A DNA stretch of 64,000 nucleotides. It comes from Arthrobacter castelli DSM 16402. GTDB lineage: Bacteria > Actinomycetota > Actinomycetes > Actinomycetales > Micrococcaceae. The position numbers and the translations under genes are program-made. The notes below the pieces were generated by a model. The model saw only the letters and a list, made by a program, of their open reading frames with translations. It was not told the origin of the DNA and ran no database searches. Shown here in pieces: positions 33,748 to 42,483 of this stretch (position 1 is the stretch's first letter; the number at the start of each line of letters is the position of its first letter). The DNA is taken from contig NZ_AUMN01000005.1 in NCBI RefSeq assembly GCF_000430705.1, positions 62,001 to 126,000 on the forward strand. The letters are read 5' to 3'.

Positions 33748-34811
33748 TCGGTGACCACAGGCGGCTGTGCCCGGGTGCGGAACCACCGCATTCCCGCACG
33801 GATCATGGCCACCGTCGCCAGCGCCCACACCAGCGCCGCCACCCAGATGCCGGTTTGGCCTACGCGGACCATAAACTCCATACTCCGGGTGGCGCCGTAG
33901 AGGATGCTCGCCACCGAGTACATTCCCATCGGAAAAACTATGCTCCACAATGCCGCCTCGTACGTCACCGGCACCCGCCGGATGCCATGACGCCAGATTC
34001 CGAACACGATCAACAGCGGAATCCACCACATCCCCAGTGACCACAGCAGGAAGCTCATGCCCGAGACGAAATGCTCTGTCGCCCGCATCACCGACAGATC
34101 TTCGGGCAGTAGCAGGATGCGGGATCCGGCGAGTACCGAAATCGCCGTCGCTCCCATGTAGATCCAGTAGACGGGGCTGAGGCCGGATGGCGGGTTCTCC
34201 CGCACCAGCATCCGCAGCGTGACGAGCGTGGCGATGATCATGTACAAGGCGATCCCCACGCCCCATAATCCGACGGCCACTGCGCTCATTACCTCGGGGT
34301 GGAAGTGCCGGGCACCAATGGCCGCCGACGTCGCGACCGACTGGGTGCCGACCACCCACAAAAACCAGCTTCCGTTCACATCGTTCAACACTGAGCGGTC
34401 ACCGTGGACCAGCAGCACCCGCGCCGGAAGGGCATAGGTCAGCAGCAGCCACACCGCAGCCCCGAACACCGCCAGCACGGTGAAGGCCACGACGTGGCCC
34501 GACATGCTGGCGTATGCACCGAGGACATCGCAGGCCGCAACAATGGTGAAGAACCCAAACGTCGTCGACGCGTTGCCGACGTCGTCCATCACGCTGTCGG
34601 CATGCCGGACCAGCCGCCAAATCGTGGCAATCATCAGTACAACGCCGCCTGCGGCCGCAACGCTGATCAACGCCAGCGAAATGGCCCGCTTGTCCAGCAC
34701 GCTGAACCCGAGGGCGGTGATAGCCGTCGCCATCACGAAAGCAAACGCGGCCGGAGGCAGGTTCCTCACCACAGTGTCAGTCCGCTGGACCAACTGCTGG
34801 TAAGGGCTCAT
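33738..34811 (-). CDS. TDT / SLAC1-family transporter (tellurite-resistance or C4-dicarboxylate type)
   Basis: The start at ATG 34811 is set by GGAGG eight bases upstream; it gives 357 residues with about ten membrane helices. The opening NLPPAAFAFVMATAITALGF and the late VTYEAALWSIVFPMGMYSVA match the TehA/Mae1/SLAC1 fold, which conducts anions, dicarboxylates or sulfite. The specific substrate cannot be told. Its final codons ACG GAT TAA are supplied by the terminal repeat of the 93-bp element. Confidence 0.88.
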   Translation of the reverse strand: MSPYQQLVQRTDTVVRNLPPAAFAFVMATAITALGFSVLDKRAISLALISVAAAGGVVLMIATIWRLVRHADSVMDDVGNASTTFGFFTIVAACDVLGAYASMSGHVVAFTVLAVFGAAVWLLLTYALPARVLLVHGDRSVLNDVNGSWFLWVVGTQSVATSAAIGARHFHPEVMSAVAVGLWGVGIALYMIIATLVTLRMLVRENPPSGLSPVYWIYMGATAISVLAGSRILLLPEDLSVMRATEHFVSGMSFLLWSLGMWWIPLLIVFGIWRHGIRRVPVTYEAALWSIVFPMGMYSVASILYGATRSMEFMVRVGQTGIWVAALVWALATVAMIRAGMRWFRTRAQPPVVTDTD

Positions 34812-34962
34812 CTGCTCAACCTCCATAAGCACGGTGCGGCGGTGTGGGAATGTTCTCCTTCAGAGGTCACCTTAGCCGCCTTCGCGTTGAAACCAGGAGA
34901 GGACGACTCCCGCAGGTGTGAGCAACGGCACCGCCGGGGCCCGTCATTTCAGGGATAGACTG

Positions 34963-34990
34963 AATTAGGAAACAAAAGCGTTTCTTAATT
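34963..34990. promoter_or_regulatory. Operator-like inverted repeat before the PrpD-like gene
   Basis: AATTAGGAAAC (34963-34973) and GTTTCTTAATT (34980-34990) form an inverted repeat with one mismatch around six bases, in an AT-rich pocket 88 bp before the ATG. No regulator gene is adjacent. Confidence 0.5.
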
Positions 34991-35077
34991 ATGTGCGGCT
35001 TTCGCCGATGCGCGGGTCACTGACGACACCTTCATCGGGTATTTCTGTACGAAGCCCCGGCAGGAAGGTGAAACACC

Positions 35078-36448
35078 ATGACGGAAGTCCGGAAGCTCGC
35101 CCAATTCGTCGGCCAGAGCGATTACTCATCCCTCAGCCCGGAGGCGGCCGAACAGCTGAAGATCCGGGTGCTCGACACCCTCGGCGTTGCCATCGGGGCC
35201 CTCGACGCCGAACCGCTTGTAGCCATCCGGAAGCTGACCGATTCCCTCGGCGGCAACGGCGCCTCCACCATGATTGGCGGCGGGAAGACCGCTCCGGATC
35301 GCGCCGCGTTCTATAACACCGCGTTGAGCCGCTACCTCGATTACATGGACAGTTACCTCGCGCCGGGGGAGACCAACCATCCCTCCGACAACATCGGCGC
35401 TGTCCTCGCCGCGGCCGAAAGCGCCGGCGCCAGCGGCAAAGACTTCATCACCGCCGTCGCCGTTGCCTACCAGATCCACACCCGGCTTTCCGACGTCGCA
35501 CCCGTCAGGGCGAAAGGATTCGACCACACGGTCCAAGGTGCCTACGCCGTCGCCGCCGCAGCCTCCAAGGCGCTCGGGCTCGACGTCGGACAGACGGCCA
35601 ACGCGATTGCCATCTCCGGAACCGCCAACAACGCGCTGCGGGTGACCCGCACCGGCGGCCTGTCGCATTGGAAGGGGCTGGCCTACCCGCAAGTGGGCAA
35701 GGAAGGCACCCACGCCGCGCTGCTGGCTTCGGCCGGCATCACCGGGCCGGCCGAAGTGTTCGAAGGCAACAAGGGGTTCAAGGACACCATCTCCGGCGAC
35801 TTCTCCATTGACTGGGCCGGCGAGGACCTGGAGAGCGTGTTGCGCACCATCATTAAAAAGCACAACGCCGAGATTCACTCGCAGTCCGCCATCGACGCCG
35901 CCATCGACATCACCCGCTACGAGAGCTTCCGGCCCGAAGATATCGAAGCCGTGCGGATCCGCACCTTCCAGGTCGCCTACGACATCATCGGCGGCGGCGA
36001 GGAAGGGGATAAGCGCAGCATCCGCACCAAGGAGGAAGCCGACCACTCACTGCTCTACATGGTCGCCGCAGCCCTGCTCGATGGACAGGTGCAGCCCGAA
36101 CAGTATGCGCCGGAACGGATAACCGCCGACGACGTCCAGCAGTTGCTGCGCAAGGTCACCGTCACGCCCGACGACGGATACTCGGCCCGGTTCCCCGGCG
36201 AAATGCCCAGCCGGGTGGAGGTGGAACTGACGGACGGAACTGTCTATTCGTCAACCACCTCGGCCTACAAGGGCTTCCACACCAACCCGCTGACGTGGGA
36301 GGACGCGCTGTCCAAGTTCAGCATCCTCGCCACCGGCTTCACTGGCGAGCAACTGCGCGACGACATCGCCGCCGTCGTGCACGACCTGGATGCCCACCCC
36401 ATTACCGACCTGACGGACTTGCTCGGCCAGGTCCCACGCAACCGATAA
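35078..36448 (+). CDS. MmgE/PrpD-family protein (2-methylcitrate-dehydratase-like)
   Basis: A 456-residue protein with AGGAAGGTG before its ATG. Typical MmgE/PrpD text is seen from LKIRVLDTLGVAIGALDAEP through LDYMDSYLAPGETNHPSDNI (the D/H-rich active region) to HTVQGAYAVAAAASKALGLD. The family includes 2-methylcitrate dehydratase and iminodisuccinate- or aconitate-processing enzymes. No prpB or prpC is adjacent, so propionate catabolism is not assured. It is followed by a decayed ComA-like gene and yggS in the same direction. Confidence 0.9.
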   Translation: MTEVRKLAQFVGQSDYSSLSPEAAEQLKIRVLDTLGVAIGALDAEPLVAIRKLTDSLGGNGASTMIGGGKTAPDRAAFYNTALSRYLDYMDSYLAPGETNHPSDNIGAVLAAAESAGASGKDFITAVAVAYQIHTRLSDVAPVRAKGFDHTVQGAYAVAAAASKALGLDVGQTANAIAISGTANNALRVTRTGGLSHWKGLAYPQVGKEGTHAALLASAGITGPAEVFEGNKGFKDTISGDFSIDWAGEDLESVLRTIIKKHNAEIHSQSAIDAAIDITRYESFRPEDIEAVRIRTFQVAYDIIGGGEEGDKRSIRTKEEADHSLLYMVAAALLDGQVQPEQYAPERITADDVQQLLRKVTVTPDDGYSARFPGEMPSRVEVELTDGTVYSSTTSAYKGFHTNPLTWEDALSKFSILATGFTGEQLRDDIAAVVHDLDAHPITDLTDLLGQVPRNR

Positions 36449-36475
36449 CAACACCGACACAGGAGAGGGACAGAC

Positions 36476-36926
36476 ATGTTCGACGTCGCAGGCCAGTGGG
36501 TCGATGGCGTCAAGTGGGCCGGTGGCTCCTTCGCACTGCTGCCCCGCGAACAGGTCCGCGCCTTCAGCGACCTCGCCCACGAGCACGAACCAGGCGGGCC
36601 CGCGGGCCAAGCCGGAGCTGGGGGGCCAGTTCAGTTCCGACGGCGACTCCACCGAGTCGGAGCTGGCCGCGGAAGGCAAGAAGGACGTGGGTGAATGGAA
36701 CACTGCGGCCGCGGCATCGATTATCAAAAATGTCGGACTGGAGAACGTGATGTTCGAGGCGGCGGAGCCGCTGGTCTTCGAGTGGTACGTGAAGAACTAC
36801 GGCAACGAAGTGAACCTGTTCGTTGACCACTCGCAGATTCTGCAGGTCGAAGGGCTGCGGCAGAACATCCGGGGCAACAAGTCCACCTGGGGCCGCATCG
36901 TCTACCCGGCGCCGGCTGAAGGATAG
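36476..36926 (+). pseudogene. ComA-like phosphosulfolactate synthase family, multiply deleted
   Basis: Piece 1 (from 36476) reads QWVDGVKWAGGSFALLPREQ and ends near LAHEH. Piece 2, in another frame from about 36595, reads RAKPELGGQFSSDGDSTESE, then GKKDVGEWNTAAAAS, then ENVMFEAAEPLVFEWYVKNY and NEVNLFVDHSQILQVEGLRQ. Compared with the family (about 250-280 residues), the N-terminus is short, the central TIM-barrel strands between HEH and KPELG are gone with a frameshift, and a further in-frame block is missing between DVGE and WNTA. An active enzyme is not possible. Confidence 0.8.
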
Positions 36927-36936
36927 TATCGAAACA

Positions 36937-37716
36937 ATGGACAGATCGGACAGTGCAGCAGGAGCCGAACCGCAATATCCGACAGCGGAGAGCGTTGCCG
37001 ATTTCGAGCACAATATTGCCGCCGTCCAATCGCGCATCACCGCGGCCGCCGAACGCGCCGGACGCGACGCTGCCGAGATCCGGTTGCTGCCGGTGAGCAA
37101 GACGGTCCCGGAAGACCGCATCAGATTGGCCGTGCAGGCCGGATGTCGGTCGCTCGGTGAAAATAAGGTGCAGGAAGCCAAGCGCAAACATGGCAACTTG
37201 AGTGACCTGGACGTGTCGTGGTCGGTGATTGGGCATTTGCAGACCAACAAGGCCAAGGAGGTAGCCGCCTTCGCCAGCGAGTTCCAAGCCTTGGACAGCC
37301 TGCGCGCCGCCGAAGCCCTCGACCGGCGCCTGCAGATGGCCGGTCATGAGCTCGACGTGTTTGTGCAGGTGAATACCTCCGGCGAGGAATCCAAGTTCGG
37401 CCTACCGCCCGGTGAACTCCCTGGATTCCTGGCTCAATTGCCGCAGTACACCGCACTGCGGGTGCGCGGACTGATGACGCTGGCGGTCTTCACACCGGAT
37501 ACATCCCGCGTCCGGGGCTGCTTCGCATTGCTGCGAAGCCTCCGGGACCGGGCACGTGCCGAATCGCCTGAACTGATCGGCCCCGGCGAACTGTCAATGG
37601 GTATGTCGGGAGACTACGAGACCGCGATCGAGGAAGGGGCCACCGTGGTCCGTGTCGGTCAGGCGATATTCGGGGCCCGGGCAGTGCCGGACAGCCATTA
37701 CTGGCCGTCCAGCTGA
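36937..37716 (+). CDS. YggS/PROSC-family pyridoxal-phosphate homeostasis protein
   Basis: The likely start is ATG 36937, giving 259 residues. It has the PLP lysine in IRLLPVSKTVPED, the SLGENKVQEAKRKHGNL and SVIGHLQTNKAKEVA blocks, and the C-terminal LSMGMSGDYETAIEEGATVV phosphate-binding segment. Members bind PLP and buffer vitamin B6 and amino-acid pools, and no enzymatic reaction is established. The gene follows the decayed ComA-like gene with 10 bp between them. Confidence 0.93.
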   Translation: MDRSDSAAGAEPQYPTAESVADFEHNIAAVQSRITAAAERAGRDAAEIRLLPVSKTVPEDRIRLAVQAGCRSLGENKVQEAKRKHGNLSDLDVSWSVIGHLQTNKAKEVAAFASEFQALDSLRAAEALDRRLQMAGHELDVFVQVNTSGEESKFGLPPGELPGFLAQLPQYTALRVRGLMTLAVFTPDTSRVRGCFALLRSLRDRARAESPELIGPGELSMGMSGDYETAIEEGATVVRVGQAIFGARAVPDSHYWPSS

Positions 37717-37773
37717 CCGACTTCGTCGACATCGGCAACGTCTGGTATCGGCGTGCTGTTGGGCCCTGCTGCT

Positions 37774-38196
37774 TTACCCGGCCGCTTCCCGGGTTCCGAG
37801 CGTCTCGAATTGGCTGCCGGATCGACCCTGCAGCCGACGGTGGATGGATTGGGCAATGCGCCCCGCCTGGACCTTGGCCAGCTCCGCCTTCGGGCCGGCG
37901 TAGCGGTCGTCGACATTCGCGGTCCAAATTGCCAGCCAGCGGTCAAAGTGTTCGAGGCCCAATGGCGCCTTGGCATGCAGGTCCACGTGTTTTTGCAGGG
38001 CATTGCGCTTGTAGAGTCCGGCGCGGAACAGCACCGTTTCCCAGAAGTCGCACATAATCGGCATATGCGCCTGCAGGTCCATCTGCGCCACATCAAGGAA
38101 GATGGGACCGAGCAGTTCGTCATTGAACGCGCGCTGGTAGAAACTGTTGACCAGGTCGTAGACGTCATCACGGTCTTGCAGGTCAGGCAGATTCAC
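37774..38196 (-). CDS. Group III truncated haemoglobin
   Basis: A 140-residue globin. The 2-over-2 fold is seen from YDLVNSFYQRAFNDELLGPI through the PIMCDFWETVLFRAGLYKRN helix to KHVDLHAKAPLGLEHFDRWL, which carries the proximal His candidates. The group III type is indicated by the 'FWxxVLF...HxxLH...HFDRWL' pattern. Its ATG overlaps the E2 stop by four bases, so it is the last gene of the 2-oxoacid dehydrogenase operon. Binding of O2, NO or peroxide is expected. An unusual role next to E1/E2 is inferred, perhaps protecting the lipoyl groups from NO. Confidence 0.9.
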   Translation of the reverse strand: MNLPDLQDRDDVYDLVNSFYQRAFNDELLGPIFLDVAQMDLQAHMPIMCDFWETVLFRAGLYKRNALQKHVDLHAKAPLGLEHFDRWLAIWTANVDDRYAGPKAELAKVQAGRIAQSIHRRLQGRSGSQFETLGTREAAG

Positions 38197-39566
38197 AGCA
38201 GCATCCTCAACGGCTCTTCCAACGTGCGCTTCAGGTCCTGCAGGAAGGCTGCCGATACCGCCCCATCCAGCACCCGGTGGTCCGATGTCATGGTGATCTT
38301 CATCGTCTTGCGGGTCTGCAGCTGCCCGTCCTGGACATACGGCTCGTCGGACGCAGCGCCGACGGCGAGAATGGCGGACTCCGGTGGGTTGATCACGGCG
38401 GTGAAGTTGTCGATCCCGAACATTCCCAGGTTGCTGATGGTGAACGTACCGCCGCTGAACTCATCAGGTTTCAGCCGTCCGGCGCGGGCACGTTCGGCCA
38501 TATCCCGGGTTTCGGCGGAAATCGTGTCCAGCCCCTTGGCGTCGGCGCCCTTCACCACTGGAACCATCAGCCCTTCTTCGACGGCGACGGCGAGGCCAAC
38601 ATTGATGTCCTGATGCCGCAGGATCTTGTCCTCGCCCCACGACGAATTCACTTGCGGATGATTGCGCAGGGTCACGGCGCAGGCGCGGACCAGCAGGTCC
38701 GTGACGCTGACCTTGGTGCCGGACTCTGCGAAACTGGCGTTCACTTCGCTCCGGAAAGCCAGCAGCCGGTCGACGTACACCACGTTTGTCAGGAAGTAGT
38801 GCGGTGCCGCGGCGCTTTCGGACAGCCGCCGGGCCGTCACCCGCCTCATTTGGGATAGCGGGACCTCCTCGGAACCAGTGCCAGTGCCGGATTCAGTGCC
38901 CGCAGCACCCGTGGCAGCAGCACGTTCAGGAGCCTGTTCCTGGGCCTCGACCGCAGCCTCGACGTCGGCGCGGACGATCCGGCCGCCCGGCCCGGTGCCT
39001 TTCACCGTCGACAGGTCGAGACCATGTTCGCTGGCGGTCCGCCGGGCCAGCGGCGATGTGAGCAGTCGCGAGGAAGATCCGGAAGCGGTGGACTTTGCCG
39101 GTTGTGCCTGTGGGCGGGATTCTGTTGTGGTTTCCTCCCGGTCGGCGGCCTGTGACTGGTCGTCCTGTGACTCCGCTGCCCCTGTCGCTTCGGCCTCCGG
39201 CGCGGGTTCCGTGCCATCGGCCGACGACTCGGCATCGGTCGAGGAGGACTGCCCGCCGGAGCCAGAATCTTCGCCGGACCCGGTTTCCTCGTCGGAGCCG
39301 GACCCGGAACCTCCGCCGGAGCCTGAATCTTCGCCGCTGCCGATAAAGCCCACGGGATCGCCGATGGCGACGGATGTGCCTTCAGAGACCAGCTGGCGCT
39401 CCAGCACACCGGAGTCGAAAGCCTCCAAGTCCATCGTGGCCTTGTCGGTTTCAACCTCGGCGAGCACATCACCCTTCTTGACGGCGTCGCCTTCGTTCAT
39501 TATCCAGCGGCTGAGCACACCCTCGGCCATGGTGTCGGACAGGCGGGGCATCACTACATCAGGCAT
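38193..39566 (-). CDS. 2-oxoacid dehydrogenase E2 (dihydrolipoamide acyltransferase)
   Basis: A 457-residue E2 with one lipoyl domain (lipoylated Lys42 in VETDKATMDLEAF). A long Gly/Ser/Glu/Asp-rich linker (about 80-155) follows, then a peripheral-subunit-binding domain (TSPLARRTASEHGLDL, GTGPGGRIVRADV) and a catalytic domain ending with the acyltransferase motif DHRVLDGAVSAAFLQDL. It transfers an acyl group, probably acetyl, to CoA. It lies between E1beta (nine bases upstream) and the truncated globin. No E3 gene is in the operon, so dihydrolipoamide dehydrogenase must be encoded elsewhere. Confidence 0.95.
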   Translation of the reverse strand: MPDVVMPRLSDTMAEGVLSRWIMNEGDAVKKGDVLAEVETDKATMDLEAFDSGVLERQLVSEGTSVAIGDPVGFIGSGEDSGSGGGSGSGSDEETGSGEDSGSGGQSSSTDAESSADGTEPAPEAEATGAAESQDDQSQAADREETTTESRPQAQPAKSTASGSSSRLLTSPLARRTASEHGLDLSTVKGTGPGGRIVRADVEAAVEAQEQAPERAAATGAAGTESGTGTGSEEVPLSQMRRVTARRLSESAAAPHYFLTNVVYVDRLLAFRSEVNASFAESGTKVSVTDLLVRACAVTLRNHPQVNSSWGEDKILRHQDINVGLAVAVEEGLMVPVVKGADAKGLDTISAETRDMAERARAGRLKPDEFSGGTFTISNLGMFGIDNFTAVINPPESAILAVGAASDEPYVQDGQLQTRKTMKITMTSDHRVLDGAVSAAFLQDLKRTLEEPLRMLL

Positions 39567-39575
39567 GGTGTACTC

Positions 39576-40592
39576 CTATCGGAAGAAGCTGGTGGCTTCG
39601 AGCTGCTCTCGGATGACCTTGGTCAGGTCCTGGGCGTCGGGCAGTGCGGCCGTCTCCATCGGTTTGGCGTAGGGCAGCGGGACTTCCGCAGCCGCCACCC
39701 GGCGGACCGGGGCATCGAGATAGTCGAAGGCGCCCTCCATCACCGTGGCAGAGATTTCGGCCCCGACGCCGTAACTGAGCCAGTCGTCCTCAAGCACGAC
39801 GGCGCGGCTGGTCTTGCGCACCGATTCGCACACAGTCTGCCGGTCCAGCGGGCGCAGGCTCCGCAGGTCGACCACCTCCACTGAAATGCCTTCTTCCTCC
39901 AGTTTCCGTGCCGTCTCAACGGCGATCACGCTGGCCCGCGAATAGGCAATCACCGTGATGTCGGTACCTTCCTTGGCGATCGCCGCCTTGCCGATCTCGG
40001 TGACCTGTTCGCCGTCGGGCACCTCGCCCTTGGTGTTGTACAGCGACAGGTTCTCCAGGAAAATCACCGGATCGTCATCCCGGATCGCGGCCGTCAGCAG
40101 CCCCTTGGCATCTGCTGGCGTCGACGGGGCGACCACCTTGAGGCCGGGCACGTGCGCGTACCAGACTTCGAGGTTCTGCGAGTGCGTGGCCCCCAGCTGC
40201 TGTCCACCGCCGCCGGGGGTGCGGATCACCATGGGAACCGGTGTCTGCCCGCCGAACATGCCATAGATCTTCGCCGCGTGGTTAACGATCTGGTCCATCG
40301 CGATCAGGCTGAAGTTGATAGTCATGATCTCGGCGACGGGCCGCAGTCCCATCATCGCCGCGCCGATGGCTGCGCCGACGAAACCCTCTTCGGCGATCGG
40401 GGTGTCGCGCACCCGCGTGGGACCGAATTCGTCGAGCAGGCCCGCGGTGATCTTGTAGGAACCCTCGAACTGGCCGATCTCTTCGCCGATGAGGAATACG
40501 TTCTCATCGCGGGTCAGCTCCGCCCGCAGCGTGTCGTTCAACGCCTGCCGGTAGGTGATCACTGGCATCGTCTCTCCTGAACTGGTGGTCAT
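39576..40592 (-). CDS. 2-oxoacid dehydrogenase E1 beta subunit (PDH/acetoin type)
   Basis: A 338-residue transketolase-like subunit, starting at an ATG that overlaps the E1alpha stop. The text ITYRQALNDTLRAELTRDEN, LIGEEIGQFEGSYKITAGLL and RVRDTPIAEEGFVGAAIGAA is standard, as is EVVDLRSLRPLDRQTV in the C-terminal domain. With E1alpha it forms the thiamine-diphosphate site that decarboxylates pyruvate or a related 2-oxoacid (acetoin is possible). The four-gene order matches acoABC-like and PDH operons, and sequence alone does not settle which. Confidence 0.95.
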   Translation of the reverse strand: MTTSSGETMPVITYRQALNDTLRAELTRDENVFLIGEEIGQFEGSYKITAGLLDEFGPTRVRDTPIAEEGFVGAAIGAAMMGLRPVAEIMTINFSLIAMDQIVNHAAKIYGMFGGQTPVPMVIRTPGGGGQQLGATHSQNLEVWYAHVPGLKVVAPSTPADAKGLLTAAIRDDDPVIFLENLSLYNTKGEVPDGEQVTEIGKAAIAKEGTDITVIAYSRASVIAVETARKLEEEGISVEVVDLRSLRPLDRQTVCESVRKTSRAVVLEDDWLSYGVGAEISATVMEGAFDYLDAPVRRVAAAEVPLPYAKPMETAALPDAQDLTKVIREQLEATSFFR

Positions 40593-41674
40593 GGCATCTC
40601 CACTACCGGCTCGCCGGGCAAGGTGTGCGGTGCGTTGGCTACATCAGTGGCGTAGGAGTAGTCGAAAAGATCCGCCGGATCCGGATCCGGGCTGGAGTCG
40701 GCGAACGAGACCGCATCGTCGACCTGCTGGTCGGCGTCCGATTCGATCTGGTCCGCCTTGTCCTCGTCCAGCACCCCCTGGGCCAGCAGCCAGTCCCGCA
40801 TCGCCGGCAGCGGATCGGACTCCTTGGCCTCTTCAGAGCTCTCGGACGAACGGTAGCGCTCGGGGTCAACGACCGAGTGTCCTTTCAAGCGGTAGCTCAT
40901 CGCTTCGAGCAGGAATGGTTTCCGTTCGGTCCGGGCACGGTGCATGGCTGCGGCGGCCGCTTCACGCACGGCCACCACGTCATTGCCGTCGACCCGGTCA
41001 CCCTCCATCCGGTAGGAGGCCCCGCGCTTGTACAGCTCGGGTTCGCCGGACGCTGCCTCGACAGAAGTCCCCATGCCCAGCCGGTTGTTCACAATCACAT
41101 ACACGATCGGCAGGTCCCAGATGGCCGCGAGGTTCAATGATTCGTGGAAGGCACCGATGTTGGTGGTGCCATCGCCCAGCTGGCACATCAAGGCCTCCGC
41201 CTCAGTTCCTGCTTCGCCGCGGTATGTCAGGGCGAGGGCCGCCCCGGTCGCCACCGGCAGCTGACCGCCCACCACACCGTATCCGCCGAGCATCCTGACT
41301 TCGGTGTCGAACATATGCATGGAACCGCCCAGGCCCCTGGCCACACCTGTGCTCTTGCCAAACAGCTCAGCCATCACGGCGCCCGGTTCCATGCCCCGGC
41401 AGAGCGCATAACCGTGATCGCGGTAGTTGGTGAACAGATAATCACGGCGTTCCAGCGCCGCCATCAGGCCGACGACAGTGGCTTCCTCGCCACTGTTCAG
41501 GTGGCAGTAGCCGCCGATCTTGGCCCGCTTATACATCTCGGAAGCCGTCTGCTCGAAGGTCCGGATGAGCACCATCTGCCGGTAGTAGTCCAGCAGCACC
41601 TCCGACTGCTCATTGTCCCAGGATGCTCCGGCAGCCGCGCCGCCGTCCGCCGTCGTATCCGTCGTGTCAGCCAT
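40589..41674 (-). CDS. 2-oxoacid dehydrogenase E1 alpha subunit (PDH/acetoin type)
   Basis: The start is ATG 41674 behind AGAGAGG, giving 361 residues. The thiamine-diphosphate motif is GDGTTNIGAFHESLNLAAIW with the following NN (VIVNNRLGMGTS). The phosphorylation-loop-like YRLKGHSVVDPERYR and the opening YYRQMVLIRTFEQTASEMYK are typical of PdhA/AcoA. The C-terminus is acidic (SSPDPDPADLFDYSYATD). It is translated just before E1beta with overlapping stop and start, and just after the CBS-rubredoxin gene. Confidence 0.95.
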   Translation of the reverse strand: MADTTDTTADGGAAAGASWDNEQSEVLLDYYRQMVLIRTFEQTASEMYKRAKIGGYCHLNSGEEATVVGLMAALERRDYLFTNYRDHGYALCRGMEPGAVMAELFGKSTGVARGLGGSMHMFDTEVRMLGGYGVVGGQLPVATGAALALTYRGEAGTEAEALMCQLGDGTTNIGAFHESLNLAAIWDLPIVYVIVNNRLGMGTSVEAASGEPELYKRGASYRMEGDRVDGNDVVAVREAAAAAMHRARTERKPFLLEAMSYRLKGHSVVDPERYRSSESSEEAKESDPLPAMRDWLLAQGVLDEDKADQIESDADQQVDDAVSFADSSPDPDPADLFDYSYATDVANAPHTLPGEPVVEMP

Positions 41675-41728
41675 AACGAACCTCTCTTTGATACTGCTCT
41701 TGCCCGGCCCCTGAGCGTGCCGGCACAC

Positions 41729-42214
41729 TCAGGGGCCGGGCAGTTGTTCCTGGAAATGGAAACGGTCGCTGCCGGCATGGCACTTCGGGCAGCTGTCCGG
41801 CGGCTGCTCACCCCGGAACGGCTCACCGCACACGCCGCACACCCACTCGGTGGCCAGCAGCGCCACCACATCGCCACGGCTGACGATGCCCGCCAAGCGA
41901 CCGCCCTGCAGCACCGGCAGCCGGCGGACCCGGCGTTCAATCAGCAGTTGGCGGATATCAGCGATTGGCGTGTCGGCAGTGACGGAGACGACGGCGGTGG
42001 TCATCACATCGGTCGCGGTGGCGCCGGACTTGGCCAGCAGATCGTATTCGCTGATCAGGCCAACCACATGCGCGTCATCGTCGACCACCGGGACCGCGCT
42101 GATCCGGTGGCGCCTCAGCATATCGGCGATATCGGCCACTGCCGTCTCCGGCGATGCGGTCACCACCCGAGAGGTCATGATCTCCGCTGCTCTTGTCGCG
42201 ACTGTCGCTTCCAC
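41729..42214 (-). CDS. Paired CBS domains fused to a rubredoxin-like zinc/iron knot
   Basis: The start at GTG 42214 (VEATVATRAAEIM) is chosen because AAGAAGG lies seven bases upstream, giving 161 residues. Two CBS motifs follow: IMTSRVVTASPETAVADIAD with AVPVVDDDAHVVGLISEYDL, and VMTTAVVSVTADTPIADIRQ with RLPVLQGGRLAGIVSRGDVV. The C-terminus WVCGVCGEPFRGEQPPDSCP continuing to KC is a rubredoxin-type CxxC-x12-CxxC knot, as at the end of rubrerythrin. CBS pairs bind adenosyl ligands (AMP, ATP, SAM, NADH). As first gene of the E1/E2 operon it is well placed to sense energy or redox state. Function is inferred. Confidence 0.88.
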   Translation of the reverse strand: MEATVATRAAEIMTSRVVTASPETAVADIADMLRRHRISAVPVVDDDAHVVGLISEYDLLAKSGATATDVMTTAVVSVTADTPIADIRQLLIERRVRRLPVLQGGRLAGIVSRGDVVALLATEWVCGVCGEPFRGEQPPDSCPKCHAGSDRFHFQEQLPGP

Positions 42215-42483
42215 AGGACACCTTCTTCGGCTCGCCGGGGCCGCCCCGCCGGGCGGGTGGAAAAGAGTTGCTCTCACCGACGAGCCTAGCCAGAAACGCC
42301 AATATTTCAAATGGTGCACCCATCAGTCTCCCATCAGTCTCCGGCGTGCCAGGGATGCGCCACTGGTGGCCGCATTCATCGCGGGAACCATCGTGGAAAT
42401 GATATAGATTCAGCATCATGGCGATTGTTCCCAGCCCCTCAGGAGGCGTGGAAGCTGAAACACAGCCGGATCGGAGGCGCGCG

